64,000 bases of DNA from Castor canadensis (GCF_047511655.1 NC_133389.1:39849295-39913294); one strand, 5' to 3'; positions 44,700-59,003 are shown, numbered from the stretch's first letter. The notes: generated by a model not told the origin, from the sequence alone. Numbers and translations are program-made.

Positions 44700-46905
44700 T
44701 AAGCTGCGGCAGCAGCTTCCAAGTACAGGGAAAAATGTAAAAAGCCAGAGACACCTATATTAGTGGGAGACCCCAAGGAGTCCCTGCCCCCACCTTATGT
44801 GCCTCTGTACAGATTAGAGGGTTTCTAGGAGGTGCAGGTTTCTGCTGGATCTGGATCCCCAACTACTCTCTCTTGGCAAAACCCCTTTATGAAGCCACAA
44901 AGGGAGGAGGATGAAAACACATGGTATGGGGAGAAAAAAAAAGGCCTTTAAAGAATTAATAGGGCACTCACAAATGCCCCTGCTCTGGGCCTGCCAGATA
45001 TGATAAAGCCCTTCTTCCTATATGTACATGAGAGACTGGGAGCTGTAGGAGTCTTGACCCAGCTATTAGGTTGCCTGGCACTGCCCTGTGGCCTATTTAT
45101 CAAAGCAACTTGATGCAGTTTCTTCAGGCTGGCCACCATGTCTGTGTGCTCTGGCAGCTACTGCCATCTTAGCAGCTAAAGCAGACATACTTACTTTGAG
45201 ACAGAAACTCACAGTGTGTGTTCCCCACTCTGACTTGACTCTCATAAAATATAAGGAAAATTATTGGTTAACAAATTCCCAAATGGCCAAATATCAAAGT
45301 ATATTATATAAAAACTTGCATGTCCAGCTAGAGGTTGTTAAGACTCTAAACTCAGCCACCCTATTACGAGTTAATTCAGGCCCACTGGAGCATGACTGTT
45401 TAGAGATTATGGATGAGGTGTTCTCCAGCTGGACAGGCTTGGCCAACCAGCCCATTAGTCATCCGGATGTTGAATGTTTCATGGATGGCAACAGCTTTGT
45501 CCAAAAAGACACACATTTTGCTGGATATGCAGTAGTGACTCTGGATGCTATCATTAAAAACATGATCATTGCCAGTTGGGACTTCTAACTCACAAAAACT
45601 GTTAAATATGGAAAAAAATTCTAAAATTACTAAAAACTGTATGGGCCCCTAAGTGAGTAGCAGTTATACACTGCTGAGGGCACCAAAAGGGGGAAACAAC
45701 AGCTGTTTGGGGAAATCAAATGGCTGATAGGCAAGCCAAGTGAGAAGCTCTCCCAGGAGGACAAACCTCAGCCTCACTGGCAGCTGCCTTGTTCCTGTGT
45801 CCCTTATCTAAATGGGATCCACGGCATACTTCACAAGAACAGGTTTGGTTTGAGACTGAAGGAGAAAAATTTCTACCGGACGGGTGGTGGAAGTTTACTG
45901 ATGGCCACAGTGCCTTATATGAGTCACTGGCTCCTACATTTGTCAAACAGTTCCATGAAGGAACTCACTCAGGACAAATAGCTCTTGAGACCACCTTGGC
46001 CTGGCATTTTTATGTCCCCAAGTTCTCCAACATAAGTAAGGCAATATGTAAAAGTACAGTCTGTGTGCCAGAAACAATCCCCAATGTTTGCAGGTGTTTG
46101 TCTACACCTGCTCAGGATGAGAAGACTTCCCCACTCAGACTGAGAGAGCCCAAAAAGTGGCCAGGTGCCTGCTAAAGAAAATCATCCCTCGATACAGAAT
46201 ACCTGTGTCTGTTAGGTCAGACGATGGGCTGGGCTTTGTGACTGAGGTGGTACAGTTGATGGATAAAAAATTAAAAATAACTTAAAATCTACACATGGCC
46301 TACCACCCCCAGAGTTCAGGAAGAATAAAATGTATAAACAGGATTCTACAAAATTACAATAAAAAAACTGCCAGGAGACCCTACTATAGGATCAATTACT
46401 ACCCATAACCTTGGTCAGGATTAGGCCAAGCCCCACCAACAGACAGGTCTCTCCCCTTTTGAAATGCTTTTTTGGCATCCACCCCCTTTAGTCAGGGGCC
46501 TGCAAGGGGACTTTAAGAAAATAGGTGACCTCAGCCTGAGATAACAGATACAGGCCCTTGATTTGACTTTCTCAAAAATCAGTGACTGGGTAAGAGAGAG
46601 ACTCCTGTTAGTCTGATAACTCCCATGCACACTTATAAACCAGGGGATGCTGTTCAGGTAAAGAAATGAAATGTTCAACTATAAAGCCCCACTGGAGGGA
46701 GCCTTTTGTTGTTTTGTCCACCCCCACAGCAGTTAAGGTAGCAGAGATCGTTCCCTGGATCCACCACAGCTGAGTGAAGCCAGCTTCCCTCAAATGGGAG
46801 TGCATCCCTGACTTGGTCTTACCATACAAGATCACCTTCAAAACACTAGCATCCTTCTCCAACAGGACCCTGTTTCCCAGGAGAAAACAGGAAACCATGG
46901 ACAAC
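44700..46905 (+). pseudogene. Endogenous gammaretrovirus-like gag/pol remnant
   Basis: A decayed class I provirus. A short gag piece near 44735-44815 keeps a PPPY late-domain motif. The text then jumps, without capsid, nucleocapsid, protease or the main reverse-transcriptase block, to the RT connection region (from about 44950; 'VAYLSKQLD', 'GWPPCL') and the RNase H start ('FMDGNSF') in a frame at 45088-45588. Integrase zinc-binding and core remnants follow ('QFHEGTHSGQ' at 45945-45975), and the integrase C-terminal end near 46690-46800. Multiple stops and shifts make it inactive. A large internal deletion removed the gag-pol middle. Confidence 0.8.
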
Positions 46906-48385
46906 AAGACATCATCCCTGCTCTAGTCACTCTGGAAGATGACTATGCATGGCGGAAGCTTGAGGATTCGCCCATCTTACCTTTGAGGATGAGTCTGTTC
47001 TGTGTATTTTGGACTTTGGATTGTGACTCACGTATACACACTGCCCAAGCAGAGAGTACCTGTTACCAAAACTCTGGTTTTCCATACTTATTATTCTTGT
47101 GCACGCACCATTGTTGGGTCATACACCCACAGCCATACCACCTACTCAGTGTGCTTTCATGATGGTCAGTATATCTGTTTTAACCCCATCTATCACTCTC
47201 AAGAGCAATGGCTAGAGGCCCAAAGCTTCACCAGCATTGGGAATCTCATTAACCACACCCAGGATAATGACCCCAACAAACCTGTGTCTATATATTTTGA
47301 TGTGTGTGCCACAATAGCTGAAAACATCATGCCTTAGGGCAACTGTGGGGGGCTAGCCTGGAAAAGGACCTACAGATTAAATGACAAGTATATATGCCCA
47401 AAAAATAACAGTGAGACATCTGGTTATGCATCCTGTGAACAACTCTACTACCCTTATTGTAGTTATAAAAAGTGGGCAACTTGGCTAAAAGGGGAGGTCC
47501 ACACCTCACGTGGAACTGCTGCTCTTTTACAAAAAGGGAAGCAATCCCCGCCTGCACTCTTGGTGCCTATAACCCTGTAAATTTCACTGTTTTCAACCTC
47601 AATGAAACAGGCTGGGAAGTTGGGAAAAAGTTTGACATTTTAATTTATAAAAAGAAACAGACCCCAGTATTTTGCTGCATTTCCAACTCATCATGATCAT
47701 TCATGAGAGCTCCTTACACCAGGACTTTCACTCCTTTTACAAGGAGATACAAAGTGAGTTTCCCATCTCAGTTACAACCCAAAACCTGTTCCTCTCATTA
47801 GCTGAGTTCATAGCAAAAAACTCTGAATGTAACTTTGTGTTATGTTTGTGGAGGAAAAAATATGAGAGACCATTGGCCATGAGAGGCAAAAGAGCTAAAC
47901 CAACAAGATCCCTTTAAATGAAACCACTCTCCCTTGCCTTAGGGAGAGCATTTGGCTCCTAAAAACCTCTATTATTGGGAATTACTGTGTCTTCCATCCA
48001 AAAGGCCAATTCTCTACCCTGCTAAGGGACTTGATCTGCTTGGGACAAAAGTTTTACAATGATATTACTCAGGAAACTCAGTGGTGGGGGGCTCCCAATC
48101 ACACGGATCCCAAACCTCACCTGCTGGCTACAATAGCCTAGAGTAATCTCAATCTGAGTAACTTCTGTTTACAGATTGATGATGAGAAAAAGGTAATTAA
48201 AGAGATCACTGACAAGATAAAAAAGCTTGCCCACGTCCCTGTGCAGACTTGAAAGGGATAAAGTTTCAATGACCTGTTGGGGGCTAGTTCTCAACCCTAG
48301 GTGTGTTCAAGATCTTGATAGGTTCAATGTTCCTTATCTTAAGAGCATGCCTGATATTACTCTGCCTAATCCCCAGGTACTGCAG
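46906..48385 (+). pseudogene. Endogenous retroviral env remnant
   Basis: This follows the pol end and reads in pieces through surface-unit sequence (frames at 47002-47337 and 47472-47696) into text resembling ERV-F/H-type envelopes ('SLAEFIAKNSECNFVLC' near 47805-47850; glycoprotein-like 'ETQWWGAPNHTDP' near 48078-48116). Frame changes occur at 47337, 47470, 47690 and 47917 and beyond, with many stops. The transmembrane end is cut by an L1 insertion at about 48390. No 3' LTR is recognisable beyond it. Confidence 0.75.
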
Positions 48386-48389
48386 TCTT

Positions 48390-48944
48390 TATCAAGATGA
48401 TACTCTTTTCATTCTGAGTGAGGTTAGCCTGGCCCAAAAGACCAAAAATCGTATGTTCTCCCTCATATGTGGACATTAGATCAAGGGCAAACACAACAAG
48501 GGGATTGGACTTTGAGCACATGATAAAAGTGAGAGCACACAAGGGAGGGGTGAGGATAGGTAAGACACCTAAAAAATTAGCTAGCAATTGTTGCCCTTAG
48601 TGCAGAGAAACTAAAGCAGATACCTTAAAAGCAACTGAAACCAATAGGAAAAGGGGACTAGGAACTAGAGAAAAGATTAGATCAAAAAAGAATTAACCTA
48701 GAAGGTAACACACACACACAGAAAATTAATGTGAGTCAACTCCCTGTATAGCTATCCTTATCTCAACCAGCAAAAGCCCTTGTTCCTTCCTATTATAGCT
48801 TATACTCTCTCTACAACAAAATTAGAAATAAGGGCAAAATAGTTTCTGCTGGGTATTGAGGAGGCAGGGGTGAGAAATGACCCAAGCCTTGTATGCACAT
48901 ATGAATAATAAAACAATAAAATAAAAATAAATAAATAAATAAAA
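48390..48944 (+). mobile_element. 5'-truncated L1 3' end inserted in the ERV
   Basis: This is the same L1 family as the full-length element: 'cattctgagtgaggttagcctggcccaaaagacc' (ORF2 end) through '...cttgtatgcacatatgaataataaaac' and an A-rich (aaat)n tail. Possible diverged duplications: 'aagatgatactctttt' before and 'aaaatgatgctctttg' after (near 48976). Confidence 0.85.
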
Positions 48945-49039
48945 TTTTGGAGCACAGCTCTGTGAAAAAAAAAGAAAATGATGCTCTTTGACCCAAAAGT
49001 GGTGTCCTCTCAGTCTCTGTCTGAGCCCTCCTGCGACAT

Positions 49040-52000
49040 TACATCTGAGTTTGTGTATGATCATGCTTGTTTTTGTGTATATGTTTATGTTTGGATCTAT
49101 CTTCAATGTATGAGAGAAAAACGTAGTCTTTGTATTCCTGAGCCTGGCTTACTTCACTTAACATGATGTTCTCCAATTGCATCCATTTACTTCCCAACCA
49201 CATGTCATTATTTCTTATGGATGAATAATGTTCCATTGTGTATATTTACCACATTTTATTGATCCATTCATCAGTTGTAGGGCACCTGGGTTGTTTCCAA
49301 AGCTTGGCTATTGTTAATAGTGTTTTTTGAGGAATCTCCATACTGCCTTCCATATGGTTGTACTAATTTTCATTTCCACCAACAGTGTATAAGGGTTCCT
49401 GTTTCACCCATCCTCACCAGCATTTGTTGTTGTTATTGCCCTTGATATGGCTGTTCTAACTGGGGTGAGATAAAATCTAAATGTTGTTTTGATTTGCATC
49501 TCTTTTATAACCAGGTAAGTTAAACACTTCTTCATGTATTTGCTGGCCATTTGTACCTCTTCCTTTGAAGAATTCCATTGATTCTTTGGGAGTTGAGTTT
49601 TTTGAGTTCCCTGTAGATTCTGGATATTAGTCCCTTATAGGATGGGTAGCTGGCAAAAATTTTCTCCCATTCTGTGGGCTGCCTCTTGAGTTTGGTGACT
49701 GTTTCCTTTGCTCTGCAGAAGCTCTTTAGTTTGATGCAGTCTCATTTGTTCATTATTTCTCTTAGATGCTGAGCCTTTTGAATTCTGTTTAGGAAGTCAT
49801 TCCCTGTACCTATCTGTTCCAGTGTACCTACTGCTTCCTGGAATTGTTTCAAAGCTTAAGGCCTTATATTAAGGTCTTTGATTCACTTTGAGTTGATTTT
49901 GGCACAAGGTGAAAGACAAGGATCTAGTTTCAGTCTTGTACATGTGGATATCCAGTTTTCCCAGCAGAATTTGTTGAAGAGGATGTCTTTTCTCCATTGT
50001 GTGTTTTGGGATCCTTTGTCAAAGATCAGTTGGCTATGGATGTGTGAGTTTAAGTCTGGGTCTTCTGCTCTGATCCGTTGGTCTTCTTGTCTGTTTTTTG
50101 TGCCAGTGATATGCTGTTTTTATTGTTATGGCTCTGTAGTGTAGTATGAAGTTGGGTATTGTGATGCCTCCAGCTCAGAATTGCTTTGATTATTCAAGGT
50201 CTTTTGTGTTTCCATGTGTATTTCAAGATTGATTTTTCTATTTCTGTGCAGAATGTCATTGGAATTTTGATAAGAATTGCATTGAACATGTAGTTTGCTT
50301 TGTAGTATGGCCATTTTCACAATGTTGATTCTACCAATCCACGAGCATGGAAGGTCTTTCCATTTTCTGATGTCTTCTTCTATTTCTCTCTTCAGTGGTT
50401 TATAGTTTTCATTGAAAAGGTCTTTGGTTTTTTTTGTTAAATTTATTCCAAGGTACTTTATTGTATTTGAGGGTATTGTAAGTAGGAGTGTTTCCCTGAT
50501 TTCTTTCTCAGTCTGTTCATTTTTAGTATATAGGAAGGCTACTGAGTTCTGTATGTTAATTTTGTATCTTGCTACTTTGCTGAAAAAATTTATGATTTCT
50601 AATAGTTTTTTGGTAGAGTTTTTAGGGTCTGTTAGGTGTAGTATCATGTCATCTGCAAATAGGGATAGTTTGACTTCTTCCTTCCCTATTTGAATCCCTT
50701 TTATTTCTTGCTCTTGTCTTATTGCTCTGGCTAGGAATTCCAAAACTATATTGAATAGGAGTGGAGAAAGCAGACAACTCTGTCTCATTCCTGACTTTAA
50801 TAGGAATTGTTTCAGTTGTTCTCCATTTAGTATGATGTTGGCTCTAGGTTTGTTTTATATAGCCTTTATTATGTTGAGGAACATTCCTTCTATTCCTAGT
50901 TTCTTCAGAGCTTTTATCATAAAAGGGCATACATTTTGTTAAAGGATTTTTCTGCATCTATTGAGAGGATCACGTGGTTTTTGTCCTTCCTTCTGTTTAT
51001 ATGATGTATTGCATTTATAGATTTACTTATGTTGAACCATTCTTATATCCCTGGAATGAAAATGACTTGGTCATGACGTATGATCTTTTTACATGTTGTT
51101 GAATTCTGTTTGCCAGTATTTTGCTGTGCATCTTTGTGTCGATATTCATTAAAGATATTGGTCTATAATTCTCTTTTCTTGTTGCATCTTTATTGGGTTT
51201 TGGAATGAATGTATTGTTGGCTTCACAGAATGAGTTTGGTAGTGTTCCTTCCCTTTCTATTTCCTGGAAAAATTTGAGGAGTATTCACCAATACTCTTCT
51301 TTAAAGTTCTTCTTTAAAGTTTTGGTAAAATTTATCCATGAATCCATCAGGTCCTGGGCTTTTCTTTGTAGGGAGACTCTATTACCACTTCAATTTCATT
51401 GCTTGTAATAGAACTATTAAGCTTAATATCTTTTTGGTTCAATTTTGGTTGGTTATATGCATCTAGAAATTTATCCATTTCATCTAGATTTTCCAGTTTA
51501 CTTGAATGTAAATTTTCAAAGTACTTGCTAATGATTCTCTGGATTTTGTTAGTATTTGTGGTTATGTCCCCTTTTTCATCTCTGATTTTATTTATCTGGG
51601 TCTTTCCCCTCCTCCATTTTGTCATGTTGGCTAAGGGTTTGTTGATCCTGTTAACCTTTTCAAATAACCAATTTTTTGTTTCATTGATTCTTTGTATAGT
51701 TTTTTTTAGTCTCAATCTCATTGATCTCAGCCCTGATTTTTATTATTTCTCTCTGTCTGCTGGTTTTGGATTGGTTTGTTCTTATTTTTCTAGGAGCTTA
51801 AGGTGCATCAGTAGGTTGTTTATTTAAGAGGTCTCTGGTTTTTTTTAATGTAGGCACTGATAGCTATAAACTTTCCCCATAGCACAGACTTTGCTGTGTC
51901 CCACAGATTCTGGTAGGTTGTATTTTCATTTTCATTGAATTCTAGGAACTTTTTGATTTCTTCCCTTATTGCTTTGGTTACCCATTGGTCTTTCAGCAGT

Positions 52001-52562
52001 GTGTTGTTCAGTCTCCATCTGAATATTTTCTGTGATTTCTTTTGTTGTTGAGGTCTAGTTTTATTCTGTTGTGATCTGATATGATGCAGGAGGTTATTTC
52101 AATTTTCTTGAATTTGTTGAGGCTTGCTTTGTGTCCTAAAATATGATCTATTTTTGAAAAAGTCCCATGAGCTGCAGAAAAAAAAGTGTATTGCCTGGTT
52201 GTTGGGTGAAATACTCTGTGGATATCTATGGTGTCTTTTTGGTCTAATGTGTGGAGTAGCTCTGAAGTTTGTTGATCAGCTCTCCCACTGTTACTGTGTT
52301 TGAGTCTGTCTGTGCTCTTTGACCAATTAGAGATTTTTTTAAAATGTAGATAGGTACCCCTGTGTTTGGTGCATATATATTAAGAATTGATATTTCCTCT
52401 TGATGAATTGTTCCTTTAATTAATATAAAGTGACCTTTGTTGTCTCCTCTGACTGATTTTAGCTTGAAGTCTACTTTGTCAGAAATGAGTATAGCTTCTC
52501 CTGCCTGTTTATAGGGTTCATTTGCTTGGAAAAACTTTCTCCACCCTTTGATTGTGTTGGGT
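49040..52562 (-). mobile_element. L1, 5'-truncated, older subfamily
   Basis: 3.5 kb of L1 on the minus strand, from the 3' end (49040) to the endonuclease domain (52562). Surviving frames: 52244-52570 (endonuclease), 51347-51721 and 50126-50788 (reverse transcriptase with 'FADDMILHL' at about residues 49-57). Many more stops than in the 19.7-26.8 kb copy, so it is clearly older. ORF1 and the 5' UTR are missing. Confidence 0.9.
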
Positions 52563-52564
52563 AT

Positions 52565-52682
52565 TTTCAAGATAGGGTCTCATGAACTATTTGCCTGGGC
52601 TGGCTTTGAACTGCCATCCTCCTGAACTCTGCCTCCTGAGTAGCTAGGATTACAGGCATGAGCCACTGGCATCCAGCTGACC
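52565..52682 (-). mobile_element. 7SL-like half of a dimeric SINE
   Basis: Inverted: 'caagatagggtctcatgaactatttgcctgggctggctttgaac...cctcctgagtagctaggattacaggcatgagccac'. The tRNA-like half is absent. Confidence 0.85.
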
Positions 52683-52734
52683 TATTTATTACTTTCAGAA
52701 ATGTTCTCATTAGGTAGTTATGTCTTTAATTCTT

Positions 52735-52922
52735 TTTTGAGGGTGTGTGTGCTAGGGATCAATTCCAGGGCCTTATACATGCTAGGAAAGTACTTTTCCA
52801 GCTCATAGTTTTTCAAGACAGGTTCTCACTAGGTAGCCTAGACTAGCCTTGAACTCATGATCCTCCAGATTCTATCTCCTGAGTGTTGGAATTACAAGAG
52901 TATGCCACTATGCCTCAGTAGG
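52735..52922 (-). mobile_element. ID + B1-like SINE pair
   Basis: Inverted ID-type core ('gctagggatcaattccagggccttatacatgctaggaaag') followed directly by an inverted B1 monomer ('ttcaagacaggttctcactaggtagcctag...'). Confidence 0.8.
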
Positions 52923-54204
52923 TCTCTGATTTCAACTACATAGTGCCCTATTTTCTACCTCTATTTTATTTTTTCATAAATGTTTTATTTATCAAATAAG
53001 CATAACCTTGAATAATTTAAGTTAAATTTAATTATTGATATAATTAATAATTTAACTTTCTTAAACCCAAGGACAGTGTGAATTTCAGTGTGCAGCTATA
53101 CTTGATCTATGCTGTCTGTCTTTACTTCTGGTAAAGAATAGGAAAAAGGAAGTCAGGAATCTCTCAGCTTTTGCTAGGTACTCATTGTGATGTTTTGTTG
53201 TTATTTTTAAAGTGTTAGAAACTCAAAGAATATCAGAAGGCAATACTTACTTTCATATAAATATGGGACTTTTCCAAAGACAAATTAAAATGAGTTTTAA
53301 ATTGCTTTTTGTTTCAGATAAAGTACAGCCCTCCTTCCTTCCAAATGAAAGGTAGATAACTCAGGGGAAAGACTGCATTTTTTGAGGCTAAGCATCTTTG
53401 TTTTAATCCAATATCAACCAGTTATTAATGCTATAGCCTTTCATAGCCTTTCTGAGTTTCATTTCCTGATTTGTAAAAATCATGTAAGTTTAGAGGACTT
53501 TTGCAGGGGATGAGAGTAATTTAACACTTCAGATTTTCTCCCTCTCAAAATAATTCAATTTACATCAGCCATTTCTAATAGTTTCCTGTTATAAATTACC
53601 AGAAATCTAGAAATAACAGCAGTATGTTGTATGAGGGTCAGGTTTGGCTCCAGGCAGTCACATCTGCTGGTTGTTTCCATTCACCTTCTTTGACATTTCA
53701 CACTGCCACCTGACCCCAGATTAAGTCAGAAACCAAAAATATTCCTTTCCTCATGCACCATGTGTCTCATTCTATTGTGTCTTATTCTTACTGCTTATAT
53801 TTATTTGATCCATTTGGAGCCTGCCAGAATCTGCAAATGTCTTCATGCATTCTAGTTCCTTCCCACCTACCTCTGCCCAATACTGATTTCTCCTATTTTG
53901 CTAGAAGTATCACTGATTCAAGATGCTTAGACATCATTATCAGGGTCACTCTGATCATCTCTTTTCCTTTCTCTTCTTACCTAAAATATCTTCTCTAACC
54001 CAGAATTGCCCCCTAGCTTCCTGGTTTCTCACAGATACTCCTATTTGTCAGCTCTAGCTCCTGTCTTTTCTTGTTTACCATTCCTCATCTGCATTACTGA
54101 TTCTCATTTTTTGTTTACTTTATTCTCTGAGGGGCCCACTTCTCACTACCCATGCCACTTCTCTGAATTCTTCTAGGTTGGAAAGCTAGTCTTGAGAATT
54201 TTCC
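52923..54204. other. Unassigned sequence upstream of the ZSCAN30 remnant
   Basis: AT-rich to 53640, then pyrimidine-rich. I looked for SCAN-box exons here and across 42-55 kb on the plus strand and saw none. Confidence 0.45.
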
Positions 54205-54320
54205 TTCTAGTTGGGCATGGTGGTGCACTCCTCTAATCCCAGGACTCTGGAGGCTGAGGCAGGATTGCAAGTTCAAGGTCAGCCTGGGCTACATAGTAAG
54301 ACCCTGTTTTTAAAAAAAGA
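54205..54320 (+). mobile_element. B1-like SINE
   Basis: 'agttgggcatggtggtgcactcctctaatcccaggactctggaggctgaggcaggattgcaagttcaaggtcagcctgggctacatag'. Confidence 0.92.
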
Positions 54321-54400
54321 TTTTTTTTTTTTTTGGTGGCCTTTGGGTTTGAACTCAGGGCTCTCGCCTGCTAGGGCAAATACCTTTTTTATTTGGTTTA
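54321..54400 (-). mobile_element. ID-like SINE
   Basis: T run, then 'ggtggcctttgggtttgaactcagggctctcgcctgctagggcaaatacc', inverted and truncated. Confidence 0.75.
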
Positions 54401-54427
54401 TTTTCCATTCCCACAATAGCTTCCTTT

Positions 54428-55223
54428 TTTTTTTTTTTAAACCCCATGGAAATTTTTTTCCTTTTATTATTCATATGTGCATACAAGGCTTGGGTCATTT
54501 CTCACCCCTGCCCCCACCCCCTCCCTTACCACCCACTCCGCCCCCTCCCTCTCCCCCCCACCCCCTCAATACCCAGCAGAAACTATTTTGCCCTTATTTC
54601 TAATTTTGTTGTAGAGAGAGTATAAGCTATAATAGGAAGGAACAAGGGCTTTTGCTGGTTGAGATAAGGATAGCTATACAGGGCATTGACTCACATTGAT
54701 TTCCTGTGCGTGTGTGTTACCTTCTAGGTTAATTCTTTTTGATCTCACCTTTTCTCTAGTTCCTGGTCCCCTTTTCCTATTGGTTTCAGTTGCTTTTAAG
54801 GTATCTGCTTCAGTTTCTCTGCGTTAAGGGCAACAAATGCTAGCTAGTTTTTTAGGTGTCTTACCTATCCTCACCCCTCCCTTGTGTGCTCTCACTTTTA
54901 TCATGTGCTCAAAGTCCAATCCCCTTGTTGTGTTTGCCCTTGATCTAATGTCCACATATGAGGGAGAACATAAGATTTTTGGTCTTTTGGGCCAGGCTAA
55001 CCTCACTCAGAATGATGTTCTCCAATTCCATCCATTTACCAGCGAATGATAACATTTCGTTCTTCTTCATGGCTGCATAAAATTCCATTGTGTACAGATA
55101 CCACATTTTCTTAATCCATTCATCAGTGGTGGGGCATCTTGGCTGTTTCCATAACTTGGCTATTGTGAATAGTGCCGCAATAAACATGGGTGTGAAGGTG
55201 CCTCTGGAGTAACCTGTGTCACT
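54428..55223 (-). mobile_element. 5'-truncated young L1 with 15 bp duplication
   Basis: About 0.8 kb of L1 3' end, nearly identical to the full-length copy at 19.7-20.4 kb, with the ORF2 end intact ('LICGH' stop near 54945). The target-site duplication 'acaatagcttccttt' is perfect at 54413-54427 and 55224-55238. It carries 14 bp near the ORF2 end that are missing from the full-length copy. Confidence 0.93.
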
Positions 55224-55289
55224 ACAATAGCTTCCTTTCTCTCAACATGAGAAATTAATAGCATTTGAATTTTCTATTCACATTTTTAG

Positions 55290-56132
<843 letters not shown>

Positions 56133-58915
56133 CCTTGTGGGTAAGAGTTATAGAATTATGAAGTGCAAGAAATCCACTTTGAAAGCAAGACACCACAAAA
56201 CATAGAAGTTTCCTGAGAGCAGGGTTTCTGTCATTCCAGCCCAGTTCTTCACATAAGAGATCCACACAAAGATGTGTTTTATGATTGTTGAAAGGAAGAA
56301 AATTTTTATCCAGGTCTTTCCCAAAAGGAACAGTAAGTATTTCCTAGAAATGCCTAACCCATTCTTGAATAAGGAATATCCCCTTCACCCCACTCTCCAC
56401 CAACCCAGATATAGCCGCCCTTGGGTACCTTCATGTAAGTCTGGGATTAACAGAGATCCTGAAAGAGCTCCTTATAAGATGGCAAGGATCCTTGCCCAGC
56501 AAGAGCATTTGTGCCTTTGGCAGGTGGAGGCACATGCTATGAGTTACTCAATTTTGTGATGTGTTGAATTGTGAAGTTGTAAAATGTGGAATTGTCCCCT
56601 GGATCAGTTTATTAGTGTCTGAGAAATAGCAGCTCATTCTGCTCCCTTGCCAATTCTTTCATCAGCCCTGATATTCCTGATGAGGTCAATTCAGGTCTAG
56701 TGTATCCTGGATACCTGCTGTGTTTAGCCATTGGGGACAGACATGCCATACCCCTCTCAAAGTTAAGGGCTAATGGGATATATGTGTTTACTAAACAAGT
56801 AATTACAATAAAGTATGATAAGTGCTTTGCTAGTAATAATCCAGGGTACTGATGAAGTACATGACAGGGATACCTTACTTCATCTATGAGTTATTAAAAA
56901 CTTCTCAGATGTCATGCCATCTTATTTGAGACTTAAGATGTAGAAGGGCAGGGGAAAAGAGGCACAGTTTATAGTATGTGCATGGCATGAAGATAAGGGA
57001 GGATTGAGAGATGTTCCTTCATCAGGACTCTTTACTCCAGCAGGAATTAGTTGTTATAGACACTGGCTCAGAAGCCAGGAACATGTGTTGGTCTCTCTTC
57101 CTATTTATAATCAGTGAGTTGAGTAGCCTATCTTAGGTCCTGAGTAACTTATGAGATCTTGAAGTACCCCAAATTATTGTGATGGAAGACTCTGCTGAGT
57201 CTTAGGGAGACAGGTATGCATGTATAGTAAGGAAAGAATACATATTGGAAGCTAGAGGGACAGTGGGGACTGGAGTGCTTATTTCCTGTGAGTCCAGGGA
57301 ATGGAAACCTTATAGAAATACAGCAAAAGGAGGTCTGATTCCTAAACCCTACTAATCCCCCATTCCCTGCCCCCTCCCTCAGCAAAAGATTGGCAGACCC
57401 TAAGCCACTTAAGGGTAATAAATATTTGTTGAATTAACCCCTCAGAGGTCTCAAAACTATACTTCCCTGCTAATTTTTATTTTGGCAGTTTTAATTAACC
57501 CACAATTGCGTAGGGCAGTTCATATCTAAGAGAATGTCATTTTTGAAGACTTGGTGATCACAGCTGTTGTGGATAACAGGGGAGGTGAAATTGGGGAGAC
57601 AGATTTTGTGTCAAAAGGTTGTGCAATTATCATTCAGTGAAATCAATAGTATTTGATTTTCAATAATAATTTGAAGGGATTCTTCAAGTGGATAGTGACT
57701 TGACTTTTCCTGTAGGTGAAAATCAAATGGTTAATGTTTTAAATATGATTTTTTTCCTGATTGTGAATTGTGAAAGTTGTCAATGGAGATATTACAAATC
57801 ATCCACAACTTCATGACATGGTTAATATTTTGAAATATTTTCTATTAGTGTTTTTCCCCAACCCTAATATTTTAGTAAATAATATTTGATAACTAATTTT
57901 AACATTCCAAAGTTCAACTGCTTAATATCAGGATGTAATGTGGAATGCATTGTAATAAAATTTATTTCAAAGTTTTGTTTTGAATTATTCATTCAGGAAT
58001 AGGGAGCACAGTAACATGAGTGGAGACAGGCTGGGGGTAGGGTGGGGAAAGGGTGTTGTAAGAAGGAAATTGGTGTTCTCAGTTTCTGTTCCCTGGGCAA
58101 AAAAGCATCGTGACCCTATGACATGTGATCTCTAGCATTTAAAGTATACCAGCAAATAAAACAAAACTGAGGGGACATCTGAGGTTGAGTTGTTGAGAAA
58201 GACTATGGGAATGAGAGCAAGAAAGAATCTATCCATACAGCCACCATAATTCGGACTCTTCTTCATGGTAGCGATGGTGGGGTGTGTGTGGAGGCGGGGG
58301 TTCATGTGCATCAGGCTGGAACTCTCTGCACCAAGTGCCGAGAAGGACCAAGGGGTGGAAGACTGCCATAACCTTCCCCTTATTCCTCAGCATGTCCTCA
58401 AAAGTCAGGTCACGTCAGATTTGCTTTTATTTTCCAATCATCTCAGGGTTAGCTGCAGGCTTTGGAAATGAGGGAAAAAGGGAAATGTAGGAAATTGGTA
58501 TTAAGTACTTTGCCTAAGTTGGACATTATCTTTTAATCTAGTAAGATCTACTTAAAGTGGACACTGTTAGCCCTTAGACTGACTCTATAGCAAAAGAAAC
58601 AAGGCAGACTGGATCAGAGGAAAAGACTAGTATAAGAAAAAATTGCCTTCCACATCCGTCTCTTGTAGGTGCCCCCTCCATTTCATAAGCACAGAATGTT
58701 GAAGCTTTGACCATAGACATCCTCTCTGCTCTTTTAACATGAGGGTCTAGAGCTGTAGGGTGACTTGCTTATGGCTACACAATTCATGAGATTGAAGATC
58801 AGAGTTAATTAACAGATTTGGAAGGGACAGAGATGCTATGGAAAGTAATTAAAAATTTTTTTTCTCAACTATCCCAGGCTTCTGTTTGCTTTTTCAATTG
58901 TGTGCATGTGTGTGC
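56133..58915. other. Former ZSCAN30 3' flank / unassigned
   Basis: Mostly unique-looking sequence. A plus-strand AATAAA at 57954-57959 could be an old ZSCAN30 polyadenylation signal. Short frames on both strands (for example 58265-58471) show no domain. Confidence 0.4.
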
Positions 58916-58917
58916 AC

Positions 58918-59003
58918 ACAGGCTCACTTGCTGTGGGTTAATCCCAGGGCCTCACACATGCTAAGCATATGCTCTACAACTGAGCTACACACCATGACTC
59001 TTC
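58918..59003 (-). mobile_element. ID-type SINE
   Basis: Inverted: 'cttgctgtgggttaatcccagggcctcacacatgctaagcatatgctctacaactgagctacacacc'. Confidence 0.85.

Noticed and set aside
45088-45588. Possible domesticated retroviral gene (166-codon open frame)
   Set aside because: It covers only part of RT connection and RNase H, with neighbouring pol and env broken and no sign of a preserved start or splice sites. Decay is the simpler explanation.
58265-58490. Two overlapping 68-codon plus-strand frames starting 'MVAMVGCVW' and 'MCGGGGSC'
   Set aside because: Two overlapping frames of equal length without domains; chance.
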